A DNA stretch of 64,000 nucleotides, from the NCBI GenBank assembly GCA_027924585.1, contig BSBM01000151.1, forward strand, positions 9,891,501-9,955,500. Direction: 5' to 3'. The notes beneath the pieces were generated by a model. It worked only from the letters and a program-made list of their open reading frames with translations. It was not told the origin of the DNA and did not search any database. The stretch comes from Larix kaempferi. Its lineage: Eukaryota > Streptophyta > Pinopsida > Pinales > Pinaceae. The position numbers were made by a program, and so were the translations under genes. Of this stretch, positions 32,170 through 45,231 are shown in pieces. Numbering within the stretch: position 1 is the stretch's first letter; every line of letters begins with the position of its first letter.

Positions 32170-35100
32170 TATGATGATCATTTCATTTTCTTCCATTTTA
32201 ATGTCTATGTTGTTGTTTGCAGCTCCTCTTCTGAATCCTTGTTGTCGTAGATATTGGTCTAATCCTACATACCAAGCTCTTGGTGCATGCTTCAACCGAT
32301 ACAATGCCTTTTTAATTTTACACACACAATCCTTTTTTGAAAGTTTGAATCCTTATGTTTGATTAATATAGGCTTCTTCTTCTAATACATTCCATTCAAG
32401 AATGTTGACTTAACATCCATTTGATAAACCTTGAATTTTTTGTGACATGCCAAGGTTAGAAACATTCTTATAGCCTACACTCTTGCTACAGGTGCAAATG
32501 TTTCATCGAAATCACTCCCCTCTATATGTGCATAGCCTTTGCATACAAGTCTTGCCTTGTTTCTCACCACCTGTCCAACTTCATTTTGTTTATTTCTAAA
32601 AACCCATTTGGGCACTATCACATTTTTGTTCTTGGGTCTAGGAACAAGTTCTGAGGTTTCATTCTTTTCAATTTGATCCAATTCTTCATTCATGGCTTTA
32701 ACCCAATATTTTTCATAACTTGCTTCTTCAAATCAACTAGGGTCTATCTGTGACAAAGGAGCAAGATTTACCTCTTCATATGCTTTTTGTTTCCACTCTT
32801 GCATCTTTATCACCAATAATCAAATCATCAAGATGATTTATTTTTACATTTTTGGATGGTGTTTTTGTATCATGTCTAGTTTCTGGTTCTCTCTCATTTT
32901 CTTCATTTTCTAGTTCTTCTTCTTCTGACATAACTTATTTTATTTCCACCATTGGTTCTGATCTAGTTTTTTCTTTTCTAAATCTGTTGAATGTTGCTTC
33001 ATCAGCTTTTACATCTGCACTTTCAATTATTTTATATGTTCTTAAATTGTAACAAATATAGGCCTTGCGTTGAGAGGCATGTCCCAAAAATATGCCTTCA
33101 TATGCTTTGGAATCAAATTTTCCCAAGTCATCATTGACTCTTTTAATATAACATTTGCTTCTGAATACTCTGAAGTATTTAACTGAGGTTTGTCTTCCTT
33201 TCTGGAGCTCATAAGGGGTTTTATCATTGTTTACTCTAAGTTGAGCCCTGCTCAATATGTGAACAACAGTGTGAATAGCATGACCCCAGAAAGCATCATA
33301 TAGATTTGCCTCATTAAGAATTGTTCTAGTCATTTCTTGTAAAGTCTTTTTTTTTTCCTTTTAGTTACACCATTTTGTTGAGGAGTTCCAGCAGTTTTAT
33401 ATTTTCTTCTGATTCCATTTTCTTCATAGAATTTTTCAAAATTGTCCGCGACATATTCCCCACCATTATCTGAATGAAGACTCTTGATCTTTAAGTCTAT
33501 TTAATTTTCAACCATTTTCTTGAATATTCTAAAGTTCTCAAAAGATTCAGACTTTTTCTTAAGTAGACATACCCAATTTATTCCAGTATTGTCATCAATG
33601 AACAACATAAAATAATACTCTCCATTGAAAGTCTTTGTTCTTGTTGGCCCATAAAGATTGGTGTGTATCAATTCCAAGGGTTTTGTTGTTGAGTATTCTT
33701 TTGTTTTGAAGCTTGTCCATGTCATCTATCCATGTTGGAAAGGTTTGCATACAATGCTATCAGGTTTTATGATTTTAGGCATATCTCTCACAAATTTCTT
33801 CTTACAAATATTTACTAGATTGTTGAAGTTAATATGTCCCATTCTTCTATGCATAAGCCAACTTTCATCAACTTATCCCATACAACATTCTTTCCTTTGT
33901 GTGGCATCTAGCATATATACATTGCTGGAGGTCATGGGTGCTCTGGTTTTAATCTCCTTGATTTTTTTCTTCTTATTTGACATTCTTTAGAATTAAAAAT
34001 GAGACTTTGTCCTTGGTCGCACATTTGAATTACACTCAAGAGGCTGTGTTTCATGTTCTCAATCAATAGCACATTGTTTGCTTTAGCATCCTTGTTTCCA
34101 AGAGTGACTGTGCCTTTTTCCAAGAATTTTTGTTGTGTCGTCTCCTCCAAAGGTAACACTTCCCTCTTTTCCTTTCTCAAAGTTTATGAATTTGTGTTTG
34201 TCTCCAATCATGTGCTTGAAACATTCGATGTCAATGTACCAAATGTTTTCTATGCTTTGAGCATGTAAAGCCAAGTCACACTTTTCAGTATGTGGATCTT
34301 TTGACTTCTATCTCCAACTTTTGTTACCATCCTTCTCAAGTTTTGAAAAACTTATGTCTGATGCTAATTGTTGGAAGGAATTCATTTTGAGTCTACAGTT
34401 GAGGGTTGTGCGACCAAAATTGTTACATTTATAGAACTCAATGTCGAAGTTTAGAGGTCCGAAGGAATTATCATATATGATTTTGAATATTTTTCATTGA
34501 TTGTGCTTATTCTCATGATGTTTTTATTACTTTCATATGCCTTGCAGTAAGTTGCTTTATGACTGTATTTTTTGCATAAAAACAATATCACGAGAAAAAA
34601 GTTTGGTACCTTTTTATGATTGATCTTCTTGATGTTTCAACTTCATCATTTCTGTCATTCTTATGAATTGTTTGGTTTTCCATCCTATCGTTATCCTTCT
34701 TGAGTTCACTATCTTCAGTTCTCATTAATTTTTTATTTGTGTCTGCATAGGTTCTGAATTTCTATCATCCAGTGCACTGATAAGTTCACCCTCAAGGTCA
34801 ACTTATACTTCTTCATCATCATTTTCTTCATTCTTGTCTTCATGTTTTTCTTCATGATTTCTACCAGTTATTTATAGGTCTTCATTTTGTTTCACTATTG
34901 CCATAAAGAACATTTTGTTTGAATCATTGTCGTTGTCATCTTCTTCATTAGATGAGTTGCTATCTTCTTTGGAATATAAACTTTTCTTTTGTTGTTAGAA
35001 TGTTTGTTCCCAATGTTTCCTTTCTTGTATTTTGTTTCCTTCCTTTTGTGATAAGAAATATCTTCATCATCATTATTTTTTATTTTTCCATATGGACATT

Positions 35101-35800
35101 TTGAAGTATAATGACCAACTTTTCGACAATTAAAACATTTAAAGGGTAACTTACCTCTGAAGTTTCCTGATCCTCTTTTGAGTTTTCTAACAAAGTTCAT
35201 TTCTTTAGTGTTTGGACAATTGCATGATTTGCACCCTTTGGTCATTGTCTTGTTGATTGCTTTGAAATCTGCTTCATGTCTTGAAATTCCTTTTCCTTTG
35301 TCTACCCTCATTTCATATACTATGAGAATTCCTTTTAATTATTCCATGGTTAGTAGTTCTAGGTGTAGGGGTTATTCAATGGCTGATACCTTTGAGTCAA
35401 ATTTCACTAGAAGGGTTCTGAGTACCTTTTAGATTCCATCCTCTCCTTGATATATCTTTTTGATCTTATCCCACATTTCCTTTGTTGAGGTAATATGCAT
35501 AACCTTAACAAGTTATGTTTCTGACAAACCACTTAAGATTGCATTTATGGATTTTGCATTATTATGATACAATTTCTTTCCATCAGCATCAGTATGGGGA
35601 TCCTCTAGAATTTTGTACCCATTGACAACGACAAGCCAAACCTCGAGCCCTGGAGACATCAAATATGATATTATGCATGCATCCTTACACTCCAAAAAGC
35701 GTAGTTGTTTCCATCAAAGAGTGGAATTCTGCTTGAGGAAATACCTTCGTGTCTTTCCATGAATATTCCTTTCAATGGTTCAACTTTAATTTGAAGGAAC
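32170..35800 (-). pseudogene. Copia gag-pol, N-terminal part: gag, integrase and first half of reverse transcriptase
   Basis: On the minus strand from the 5' side: gag with the zinc knuckle CFNCRKVGHYTSKC (about 35100-35150), a protease/GAG-pre-integrase region near 34,270-33,800, an integrase core (HTNLYGPTRTKTFNGEYYF; LHSDNGGEY near 33,470; TPQQNGVTKRK near 33,370), and the start of the reverse transcriptase (PKWVFRNKQNE near 32,600; CKIKKALYRLKHAPRAWY near 32,300). Numerous stops and frameshifts. It continues at 15806. Confidence 0.88.
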
Positions 35801-35802
35801 CT

Positions 35803-35814
35803 GCTTTGATACCA
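35803..35814 (-). other. Primer-binding site of the Copia element
   Basis: The minus strand reads TGGTATCAAAGC, two bases inside the LTR edge at 35817. It matches the initiator tRNA-Met 3' end with one change and fixes the minus orientation. Confidence 0.85.
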
Positions 35815-35816
35815 AT

Positions 35817-37190
35817 TGTTGGAAATACTGAGAGGGGGGGTGAATCAGTATTTCACACAATTTACCATTTCAAACATTAATTATATCATGTAACATTAAC
35901 CATTAGCAATACCATTCAAAACCATACACATTGCACTAGATATTTTATGTGGAATCCCAAATGGGAGAAAACCACAAAATTTGTTTAAGTCATGCAGAGA
36001 TTACATTCAATGGAAGCATTGATTTCCTATGTTTTCCAGCACCAACTAGATGGAGGCACCAACCTCCTTTGAGCATCGAATCACAAATTTCTCAGACACC
36101 GATCTCAAGGAAGTATCAACTCCTTGTGTTTTCCAGCAACAATTATATGGAGGCACTAACCTCCTGTGAGCACCAACTCTCAAATTTCTCAGACATTGAT
36201 ATGAAGGAAGTACCAACACCCTGTGTTTTCCAACACCAACTAGGTGGAGGTGCCAACCTCCTATGAGCACTGAGTCACACTCCTTTCCCCTTCCTGCCTC
36301 CCTATTGAATCCTATTTGTTTTGTCACACTAATGTTAGTTTGCTTTTAGTCTATTTGTTTCATCAAGCATTGCAACTTGGCACATTGATCTACTCTAGCC
36401 TTTGTCTTCCTCTTTTTAACTATGATTTCTCCTGACTTCATACTAGATATTTCTTTAGCTTTCGTCTTATCTCACAACTACGACTTTGCACCTCCTACAT
36501 TTATATCTCATAGTACTACATCCATGCACCCCCTTTATATTCACAATTGTGATTGCGACTTCGCGCCTCCTTCGTTCACGGTACTACAACCATGCACCCA
36601 TTTGTCTTTAGAACCGTGACTTATTCCAATTGCAACTTCTCACTTCCTTCGTTCACGATACTACAACTATGCACCCCTTTGTCTTCAGAACTATGACTTA
36701 TTCCAACTGTGACTTCGCGTAAAGCTCTGCTCCAGATCAATTGGTTGTTGATCTCCTCAAATCCCCATATATTCATTATTACATCTTTCAAATATTCATT
36801 TTTCCTTACAATAGTATTCCTTTTCAGAGCTTCACCCTTCTTCACCTTACTCAAATGAGGAGGGCATTTCACTTATTTATACAAGTGTTGGACAATGTTG
36901 CGACAGGGCCAACCTAAATGTTTTCAATTAATGGTCCTTTAAGTCGACTTGGATCGTCATTTGTACTGCTTTAAATTACATTGTTATGTGGGTTATAGAC
37001 CATTCATAGAGCCACAATTCCCACTTCATATCCTTAATTTGTGTGGGAAAGTTCCCATGACTTGGTGGGACTTGCGCATGTATTTTCTTTGACAAACTTG
37101 TTCTATATACTTCTTCAAATTGGATTCAAAACTTCACATAAGCATACATTCCGATCTTGTATGCAATCAATGGCAACACTAGGTCCAACA
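35817..37190 (-). repeat. 5' LTR of the Copia element
   Basis: 35817 to about 36,500 matches the 14025 LTR. A minus-strand TATA-like TGTATAAATAAG lies near 36,872-36,884. Edges TGTTGG (35817) and CCAACA (37185-37190) mirror each other. Three degenerate tandem units of about 80 bp around 'tactacaaccatgcaccc' (36513-36720) have no counterpart in the 3' LTR. The outer edge is less certain than the inner one. Confidence 0.6.
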
Positions 37191-37195
37191 GCTTC

Positions 37196-40013
37196 AAGGT
37201 TGGTCACTATATATTGTACCAAACCATAGAGGATGATTTTTATTTCTTCATTCAACAATTTAGGAAGGGGGAGGATTTCCCATATTTTCCTTATCTACTT
37301 CTTAGTGTTGAAGGAGAGAACTAGCTAGCATATGTGCATAGATATGTGGATGTTATTGACCCCAATGAATTCCAAGTTACTAGGGGCTAGATGCAATTAT
37401 AGTATTTTGAATAAAAGGAGGTTAGGCCTTTATGCATTATCATCAAACACTGGCATAATATACCATTGATTGTAAATGCATTAGTTTCCCTGTTACATAT
37501 TATGTCGATAGTATTTTTCATTGGACCAATCTGATTAGGTAGTATGTTATTTTTTGTTACAATTTTTTATTATTCTAGATCATAGTTGTAGTGTCTTGGA
37601 GGGGATATGTCTCTTCCCCTTTTCTTTAAAGTTGTTTTCTTTATTTTTTTAGAGGTTTCTAGTGACTCAACTAACATTTGAATACTACCCTCCTAGTTCA
37701 ATGGATAATGTGCATATGTACATATGGGATAACATATTTCCCAAGAGGGGTTAGTTGGAGTACTTGTGTAGGCCAATGGGTGCAGATGTTATTGCTATGT
37801 TAGGTGGTGGGGAGGATCACATCCTCGATATTGCACAATATCAATATGCAAGGATGGACTAGAAAGGGTGTCAAAACAACTTATTTACTCCAACTGAGCC
37901 ATCAAAAGAGATTTAAGTGATATTATGTTTATCTTTGTATTATTCTAGTTACATATGTTTTTATCTCATTTAATGCACACATTATAATTATAATATTTTG
38001 TTTAAATTGTCTAATTATTGTGATCTACTATTTTGTAGATATTGGCTCATATGTTGGTGAGGTTCCTTCACAAAGATGGTTGAAGTCACAAACTTGGTAT
38101 GCACTAGAGATCAAATCTCCAACTTTATTCCCAGGTTATGAATCAATTGTGTATAGATGGCTGACTTTAAAGCAAAGCTAGTTCAACCTAGAGTGGTTGT
38201 GCATGATCTTGAGCTTATGGAGATATTTGTGAACCTTCCATGTTATATGATATTATCGATGCATCATATTGTTAGTATGATCCCATACTAATCTAGAGGT
38301 TGAATGCTAAGGAGTGATAAGCTGTGAGAGATACTATTTATCTTATTAATCTTCTATGTATTCAAATGATGAGATGTCTAAGGATGCTCCTCCACCACCC
38401 ACTACTACAATACATGGATAAAGAGCGACAACTTTGAGTCACAAAGATGTTTTGAGTTTGCATAGTAGATATATTCTCTAGCATACATCTTTTGTTTATG
38501 TCAAATTTGCATCATTGTAAATGATGCAAACGACACAAATATGTTACAAAATGTGACACAAATATGATGTAAATAAGATATAAATTGCAACGTAAATGTG
38601 ACACAAATGTGTAATAATCAAATGTTCAGGATTATGTGGAGAATGAAATGGAGATAGAAATATAGACATAATCACATAGAGTTATTGCAAAGAGCACATC
38701 AATATAGTGAAACTCAAATTCTATTAATGAATGAAATAGAAAAGCATTGCAATATACAAAGCAATAAAAAATAGCTAGAATGGGGGTATCTTATCTTTGA
38801 ATAGAGGTGTTTTGGCTATGCTCATTCTCCCGAGGAAGATTACAAGAGGCTAAAATTGTCTTTTAATATAAAGTATAAACTTTAATAGGAAAAAAACTAA
38901 ATATTCAAAACCCTAACCCTATGATATGGGTGGGGGAAGGAATGAGAGCCTTGAGGAGCCCAATCGATACATCAACTTCCCAAGGCCACAAATTTCACAT
39001 ACAAATTCCATTTGGGGTGTTTCTTGGACCATTACAAATATTATTATATGCTCTTTGTGTTTGGAAAGCACCACAATCAAATATTTTGGTTCTATGTCAA
39101 TTGCAAAAAATGCATGGGAAATTCCCCAAAAATGTGTCAAAAGTTGAAGACCTGCAAAATTGTAATAGAACTGCTAAGATGTAGAACTATTCTAAATCAA
39201 TGGAATAGGTGGGTGGCCACTAGTACCCACCCGAATCATTAGTTCACACTTAATATATAATGGATCCCATTGCATCAAGTTCCTCTATCAAATGGGTAAA
39301 CTTATGTTGAATCCAAGTCTCAGTGAACCACTTGCCTTAGTGAAGAAGTTGATTTTCTTTGATAACCCGATAGAATTGTATGTCATGCTAACGAGTTCCT
39401 TTCATCTTGGTGTCCATGATCCAATAGAATGTATCCTACTTAATGTAGTCATCATTGAGTTATGTAGGGACCAAGTGTTCAAGTACCTCAAAGGTTTCAA
39501 TAGAGGTGGAGAATATGGTCAAAGAAACTTCACATTAAATACAAGGGGTAAGCTGATGAAAGGTGGAATACTAAATTCAAAAAACATTATCACCCACAAC
39601 CCTGGTGATGGTGTAAGGACCATATCGAAGTGGTATGTACTTCAAGTGGATACCTGTGAGGTTCACTTTATGCAAGTACAACCACACCATATCATCAAAT
39701 TAAAGCTTGTGTGGAACTCGATGCTAACAATTTCATTGCGTGTACTTAGCATTGGTGTTTTGCAAAATATCATGAACCTATTGTTGGATGTGCTAGATCC
39801 ATTTATGATAGAGTCCTACCCTAACCCATCTACTTTGAGGATAGTGAGGAGTGCTTTATTGATGTGCGTGACCATATCCTTTAAATAAGGCATGTTAGAT
39901 ATTTAGTTGATGGTTACAAAATGTAAAATGATCTCTTTATTAATTAAGACCCACTAGGTTGGCAATCTTTTTTAATAGTGGACCACAGCTAGTTAATATT
40001 TTTGTTATTTATG
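37196..40013. other. Unrecognised AT-rich region
   Basis: Longest frame 39292-39888 on the plus strand (198 codons), of composition and content I cannot match to any family. It may be chance or a remnant of a transposon gene. Short open stretches at 37.2-38.3 kb look protein-like in places but are full of stops. The last part may be the outer portion of the LTR of the Gypsy element whose PBS is at 42886. Confidence 0.4.
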
Positions 40014-40018
40014 CACTA

Positions 40019-42635
40019 TGTAGTGCCCTATTGTGGGCACTGGGTCTCTATTTGTATTTTTCATGTAAATACCAAGTTTTCTCTTATGTTTTCCCGGAAA
40101 ATTCAACCGTCTACGTCTCTGTTATCTAAATGTTTACATGTCTCTGCAATTTAAATAAACATAAACTTAAATCTTCATTACAGCTTTGTTCTTTTAACAT
40201 GCATAATTGAAAAATAAAAGAACATACCTTTTATTCAGGCTAGCTCAGTAAAATACCTGGACCGGTAGATTTGCAGTGAGGTAAGAAGATTCCTGTAGTG
40301 GGTTCTGTAGGATACCTTAGCAACCCAAAATGATGTGTCCACCCTGCCGATCAGCTAGTATCTTGCTGACCCTAGGAAATCAACGGATTTCCTAGCCCCG
40401 AGCCCACAGACCGATAATCCCGACAGCCGCTTTCCATCCAACCTTTCCATGGTAATATTTCGCTGAGTTAACCCCCTCCTCAGTCTTTTCCTTTGAGTTT
40501 CCCACCTCCTCAAAGCTTCGAGTTAACCCCCTCCTCGGCATCGAGTTAACCCCCTCCTCGGCATTCCTCCTTTTCACAAAAATCCTCACAGTTCTCCTCC
40601 AATCGACCCCCCTACTACTTTGTTCCATCTCCTCTTTATAGGAATCCACCTCCTCATAAAGTCAAACTTCCTTATCACTCCACCGCCCTAGCTGTCGTGG
40701 TTTTTGGGAGTACAAATCATTAATGCATGCCCCTTTTCAAGGTAAAGTGAGGATTATATATTATTTTAAACCATCCAATTTTTCTCGAGCCGTGGAATAA
40801 TTTATTCAAACAAATCTTTTAATTTATTGGAATGATTCTGTTAATTAATCAAATGAATAATTTATTTAATTAATTATTCAATCCACTATGCTTTTATAAT
40901 AAAAGGTTTATTATTTTATTATTGATTAAATAATAACAATAACAACAATAATAATTAATGATAACAGTAATTCAATAAATTGTGAATAGTAATTAAAATG
41001 TTTATTTGTTTAATCAATAAGTGTCAACATAGTACTTCTATGTATAGATAATGAAGTACACTTAACGGTTTATTTAATCATGATCAACAATTATCTAGCA
41101 TACTCTTCTAGTATCAATATTTAACTATCATACTTCATATTGACGACACCTTCATTTGAGGGTACTTACAAGTAACGACTCTTATCTTAATTGTTCATTA
41201 CAATGTTTACATACAAGACTAATTAACTTATTTTATACATTAGAACTTGATAATCTTTTACTAATTAAATCACTCATTAAATACTTAATTGAGTCATCTA
41301 GGATAACTTATAACATTGTTAAATCTTGGTAAGTATGTTGTAACCAATATTATCGCGCATGTGCATAATGTGCATGCGTGGCCAGCGTATGCACAAGACG
41401 GACATGTACTATAAACATACGTCATATTCCTATGCATAACAGCTAACTAATAGTAATAATACTTTATGCAAACTGAACAAGTATACATTCATCATAATAT
41501 TACTAAAACATCGTCGGTTACTTTACCAGTTAACCTTTAAGATTTCATTTCATTATTTTTGTGATTACATTTGTTCAATCAATCAGGTACAAGGAAAGCT
41601 ACCTACTACCACTAACTCCAGGTCAACAAATACCCAACCCTCAACAGTACTATCATATCCTCCCATCCTAACCTACTGCCACATCCTCCCCGTCCTTCCT
41701 CTGCTAGTATAAAAGTGGATGTCGGACTCAACGACCTGACCACATAGAACCTGAGAGCGATAGCGTCGGCTGAACAACGGACCTATCCTCCCCTAACAGG
41801 CATCCGACCGTCGTCATCTCAACTACATGGGGAGCGTGTCTCAGCACGACCCTCCCACGACCTCGGGTATCATAGGAACATAGGGTGGGAAACACATCCA
41901 TCCCTCTCAACATACTGGGCCTACGCCCTTATCGACTCATACTCTGTTGCTCTCGAGATTATCGGTCCATGTCATCGTATCATCAGTTTCGGTTGCTAAG
42001 GTTCCCTGCATGGATAAGCTCTTATCCATATATCAGATCAAGTATCCGGCTATCCCATAGCCCTCGTGTCCTGTAGGTTAGTATTCCGCAGAATACACAT
42101 TTTATAACAAGCATTTCCATTCGATCACCAATTGATCCATATCATCAACATCATTTTATCTCACGTCACAATTTTATCACCTCATAGGTATGTATGGAAT
42201 ATAACAGTTCTATCAATTTCATCATAGGATGGCATCCACGTACACACCATATATTTTACATTTCATCAATGAAAACACTAAAACATATATTTTCCATTCT
42301 ATCATTGTCTGATCCATATTGTCAACATCATTTATTTCATCACATAACATCATTAAATCGATCACAGCATAATTACCACATCATATATATCACATTTCCT
42401 CCAGGACGATCATCAAACATACACTGTCATTATGAAATAAAAGAATCTCATGATAATCATAACTTAATAACTGCATGAATATAGTAACATTATTAACACA
42501 GTAGCAACATATCATCACGTCTATCATGCCGAAAATATAGTCCACTCTGTCTAGCCGAGTCAAACAGACAACAAGTAATTAAAGTGAAAGGGGTCTAACT
42601 CGCAAACAGGCCTAGTCAAAATATGGGGCATTACA
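40019..42635 (-). mobile_element. Solo LTR 1 (Gypsy type)
   Basis: 2617 bp flanked by CACTA on both sides (40014-40018 and 42636-42640). On the minus strand it begins TGTAATGCCCCATATTTTGAC, the same start as solo LTR 2, and ends GGGCACTACA. No primer-binding site or coding sequence is inside, so it is an LTR left by recombination or a lone LTR. A repeated motif 'cgagttaaccccctcctcgg' lies at 40519-40562. Confidence 0.75.
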
Positions 42636-42640
42636 CACTA

Positions 42641-42883
42641 CATATAGAGTATAAGGTTATGTAATGTGATCAAGGATTGTTATTGTATTTGGATCTTTTC
42701 TCATAGGAAGTTTCCCCCTCAAAGAAGCAAGTGAACATTGCTCTCTATTTTGGATATCACTAATACAAGGGTTCTTTCTTAGGTTCTATCTATTTCTCTC
42801 TCTTATGTTTTTTGTTCATCTTTGGTATTCTATTGCATTATATTATTTTGCAGCTTTGTAATTCTGGGGTTAAGTACATTACA
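42641..42883 (+). repeat. End of the 5' LTR of the decayed Gypsy element
   Basis: LTR tail ending ACATTACA, directly before a primer-binding site. The outer portion lies left of solo LTR 1, which inserted in it; its start was not located. Confidence 0.55.
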
Positions 42884-42885
42884 AG

Positions 42886-42897
42886 TGGTATTAGAGC
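42886..42897 (+). other. Primer-binding site of the decayed Gypsy element
   Basis: TGGTATTAGAGC, one change from the initiator tRNA-Met complement, two bases after the LTR end. Confidence 0.75.
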
Positions 42898-42958
42898 ACC
42901 TTCTTGGGCAAATCGCACACCCAAATTTCATAAAAGAATTAGGGTAAAGATGTGTTCT

Positions 42959-43927
42959 GTAGCACCCATAAAGGTGCATTACACCTAGCCTTGATTGGGT
43001 GCTATCAATTTAGTTCTCCAACATTAACTAGCATTTCATTCAAGGTTCACTAACATGAAGCAACATATAAATTTATAAATCTACGATAGTATATAAGTTA
43101 TTTTATAAGCTATTTTAAATTCACAAAAGAAAATTTATAAGAAGAATACCTCGATGCAAAATTTGAGTACGCACAGGGATGGTGATTTATCCCAAATGGT
43201 GCTAACTTAGATCTTATCCCTCGTTTGATGCCCAAAGAATAATTACACCACCCTGTCAACTAGGTTCCTTGTCGACATCCTAGCTCCAAGAAACCCTTTA
43301 GTTCCTTGGCCCTTCGTGATCGTGACTCTAAGAATAGTGATCCACAAGGATAATGGTGATTCACCCCAAAACATATAGTAATTCTTCCAAGAGTTCTTAA
43401 AACTCTTCCAAATCTTCTCAAACCCCTTCACTCTCCCAAAAATGATCCTTCCCTTTTTATTATCTCTACTCCTCTATTTATACAAAAATACTAAACCTCC
43501 TCCTACCAAATTCAATCCAAAATCAATATAGAATTATTAAAACAACCAAATTCGGTCCAAAATCAATATACAATTATTAAAACAAATAGCATTTGGAATT
43601 AATCAAAATAACAAATATTGAATTCAATTAAAATAATATTAAACTTGGGTGTAAAGTCTCCATTGTCAGGATAACCCTAAATGCATTCATGATTGTCTCA
43701 TCCAAACATATGCTTATCTATCTACCCGTTTATTTATATTATCTTCACACACATAAGTCAAAGAGTATATTTTTCATATACTATATTATATTACGTATAT
43801 AGATCTATCTATACATAATATTTCATAGAAGGATATTTAATACTATATGTGTGTGGCTGTGTGTGTATGTATGTATGTATTCAACAAGTCAACAACATCA
43901 TACTACAACACATGCATGTACGCACGT

Positions 43928-43969
<42 letters not shown>

Positions 43970-45231
43970 TGTTAACAATGCATTTAACCCATTTATGTAT
44001 AATATTTCAACATTTATTTACATCTTCGACACATAAGGAATACTCAAATAATTCATCAACCAAGTTATTAATAACTAATATACTAACCAATCATACTAAT
44101 GTACTTATGAAATGGCTTATGCGTGTCCAACGTACACATCTTAAGAATGGATACTAATAATCAACATGCTCGCAAATCAACATGTGGAAGAACCATTAAA
44201 TAATGCATTATTCATCACTCATTACAACCATTCATCAGTTGTCAATATTTATACAAAATATTTAAAACTTAACTAGATAAGCATAATCAAATAGATCAAG
44301 CATATAATCATAAGGAATGACACCATCCAAATCATTGTGGTCTCATCCATATCCTAAATACTCAAGTAACTAGTCACCTCTATTGCCATCTCCTTACCTC
44401 TCCTTCTCATCCTCTACTGCATTATGTTGTGGTGTCAGTTATAACAACCTAACCACAGATAAAACCCATAAGATGAAGTGTCGAATACATCAGCCAAGCT
44501 CCTCAGCAGGAAACCAATAGTCATCATCAAATGTCTAGGGGATTGTGCCCAACAGATTCCTCCAATTATTTTGGGTTTCAGAGGATAAATGGTGGGGAAT
44601 GCATCCACCTCCCTGATATCACTAGGGTTAACACCATTCATGAATCGTAATGTGCAATCATTATTCTAAGAGTTCCGTCATCGAATAACCACTTTGGGAA
44701 AGCTACGGTTCCTGTCAAGACTCACACTCACCCACAAGTCATAGCAATATTGGAATTCACAATTAAATCATAAGAAAAACTAATATCAAATCATTATCCT
44801 CTTGATGTCTCGGACATCTTGTGCCCCTTGGAACTTTAGGAATCTAGCTATCTCATAGCCAGTCAACATATGGGTTAGTTCACCAATATAATTCTCATGT
44901 GTAAAAATATATAACTCTTTCATGTGATAATATATATCACTAAAATGATATTTTACATAAGCATGTAAGCTCCTTTGCAACATATATTGTACTTGTTGTT
45001 TATCCAAAGTACAAACTAAACTAGCATCCACATATCGATATTCCATATTTAATTTGCATGTTCAAATGAAATCACATATTTATCACCATTAATAAGAATA
45101 AAATGACAAGTATCATTTACTATCCTCACATAAGAAGGTTCATATGTTCAGATAACAACAATCTTAATCAATTTAGTTGAGTCCAACTGATATAGTTTTA
45201 ATTAACGAATGTCAAAATATGGGGCATTACA
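42959..45231 (-). mobile_element. Solo LTR 2 (Gypsy type)
   Basis: 2273 bp flanked by TGTTC (42954-42958 and 45232-45236). It starts on the minus strand TGTAATGCCCCATATTTTGAC and ends GGGTGCTACA. A minus-strand TATA-like TATAAATAG lies near 43,470, which supports the orientation. It contains a (CA)n run at 43929-43968. It inserted in the untranslated leader of the decayed Gypsy element. Confidence 0.78.
43929..43968. repeat. (CA)n microsatellite
   Basis: About 20 CA dinucleotides inside solo LTR 2. Confidence 0.95.

Larger units (their letters stand above)
14025..37190 (-). mobile_element. Decayed Ty1/Copia LTR retrotransposon, split by a later insertion
   Basis: The element reads on the minus strand. 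LTR-related sequence occurs at both ends in the same orientation (from 14025 and from 35817). A primer-binding site adjoins the high-coordinate LTR, and the order gag, integrase, reverse transcriptase, RNase H is that of Copia. The 15807-32164 block is a separate element inserted into its reverse transcriptase. Coding regions carry many stops, so it is not functional. The outer right boundary at 37190 is inferred from CCAACA, the mirror of the TGTTGG edge, and from GCTTC versus ACTTC flanks. Confidence 0.75.

Noticed and set aside
39292-39888. 198-codon plus-strand frame as a host gene
   Set aside because: No recognisable domain, no supporting neighbours, AT-rich repeat context. It could be chance; mentioned only in the region entry.
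40014-42640. CACTA (En/Spm) DNA transposon suggested by CACTA at the edges
   Set aside because: Both CACTA are in the same orientation and act as a 5-bp duplication outside a TG...CA unit. A CACTA transposon would have them inverted with 3-bp duplications.
43849-44157. 102-codon frame over the CA repeat
   Set aside because: Made of a His/Thr run from the (CA)n microsatellite inside a solo LTR.
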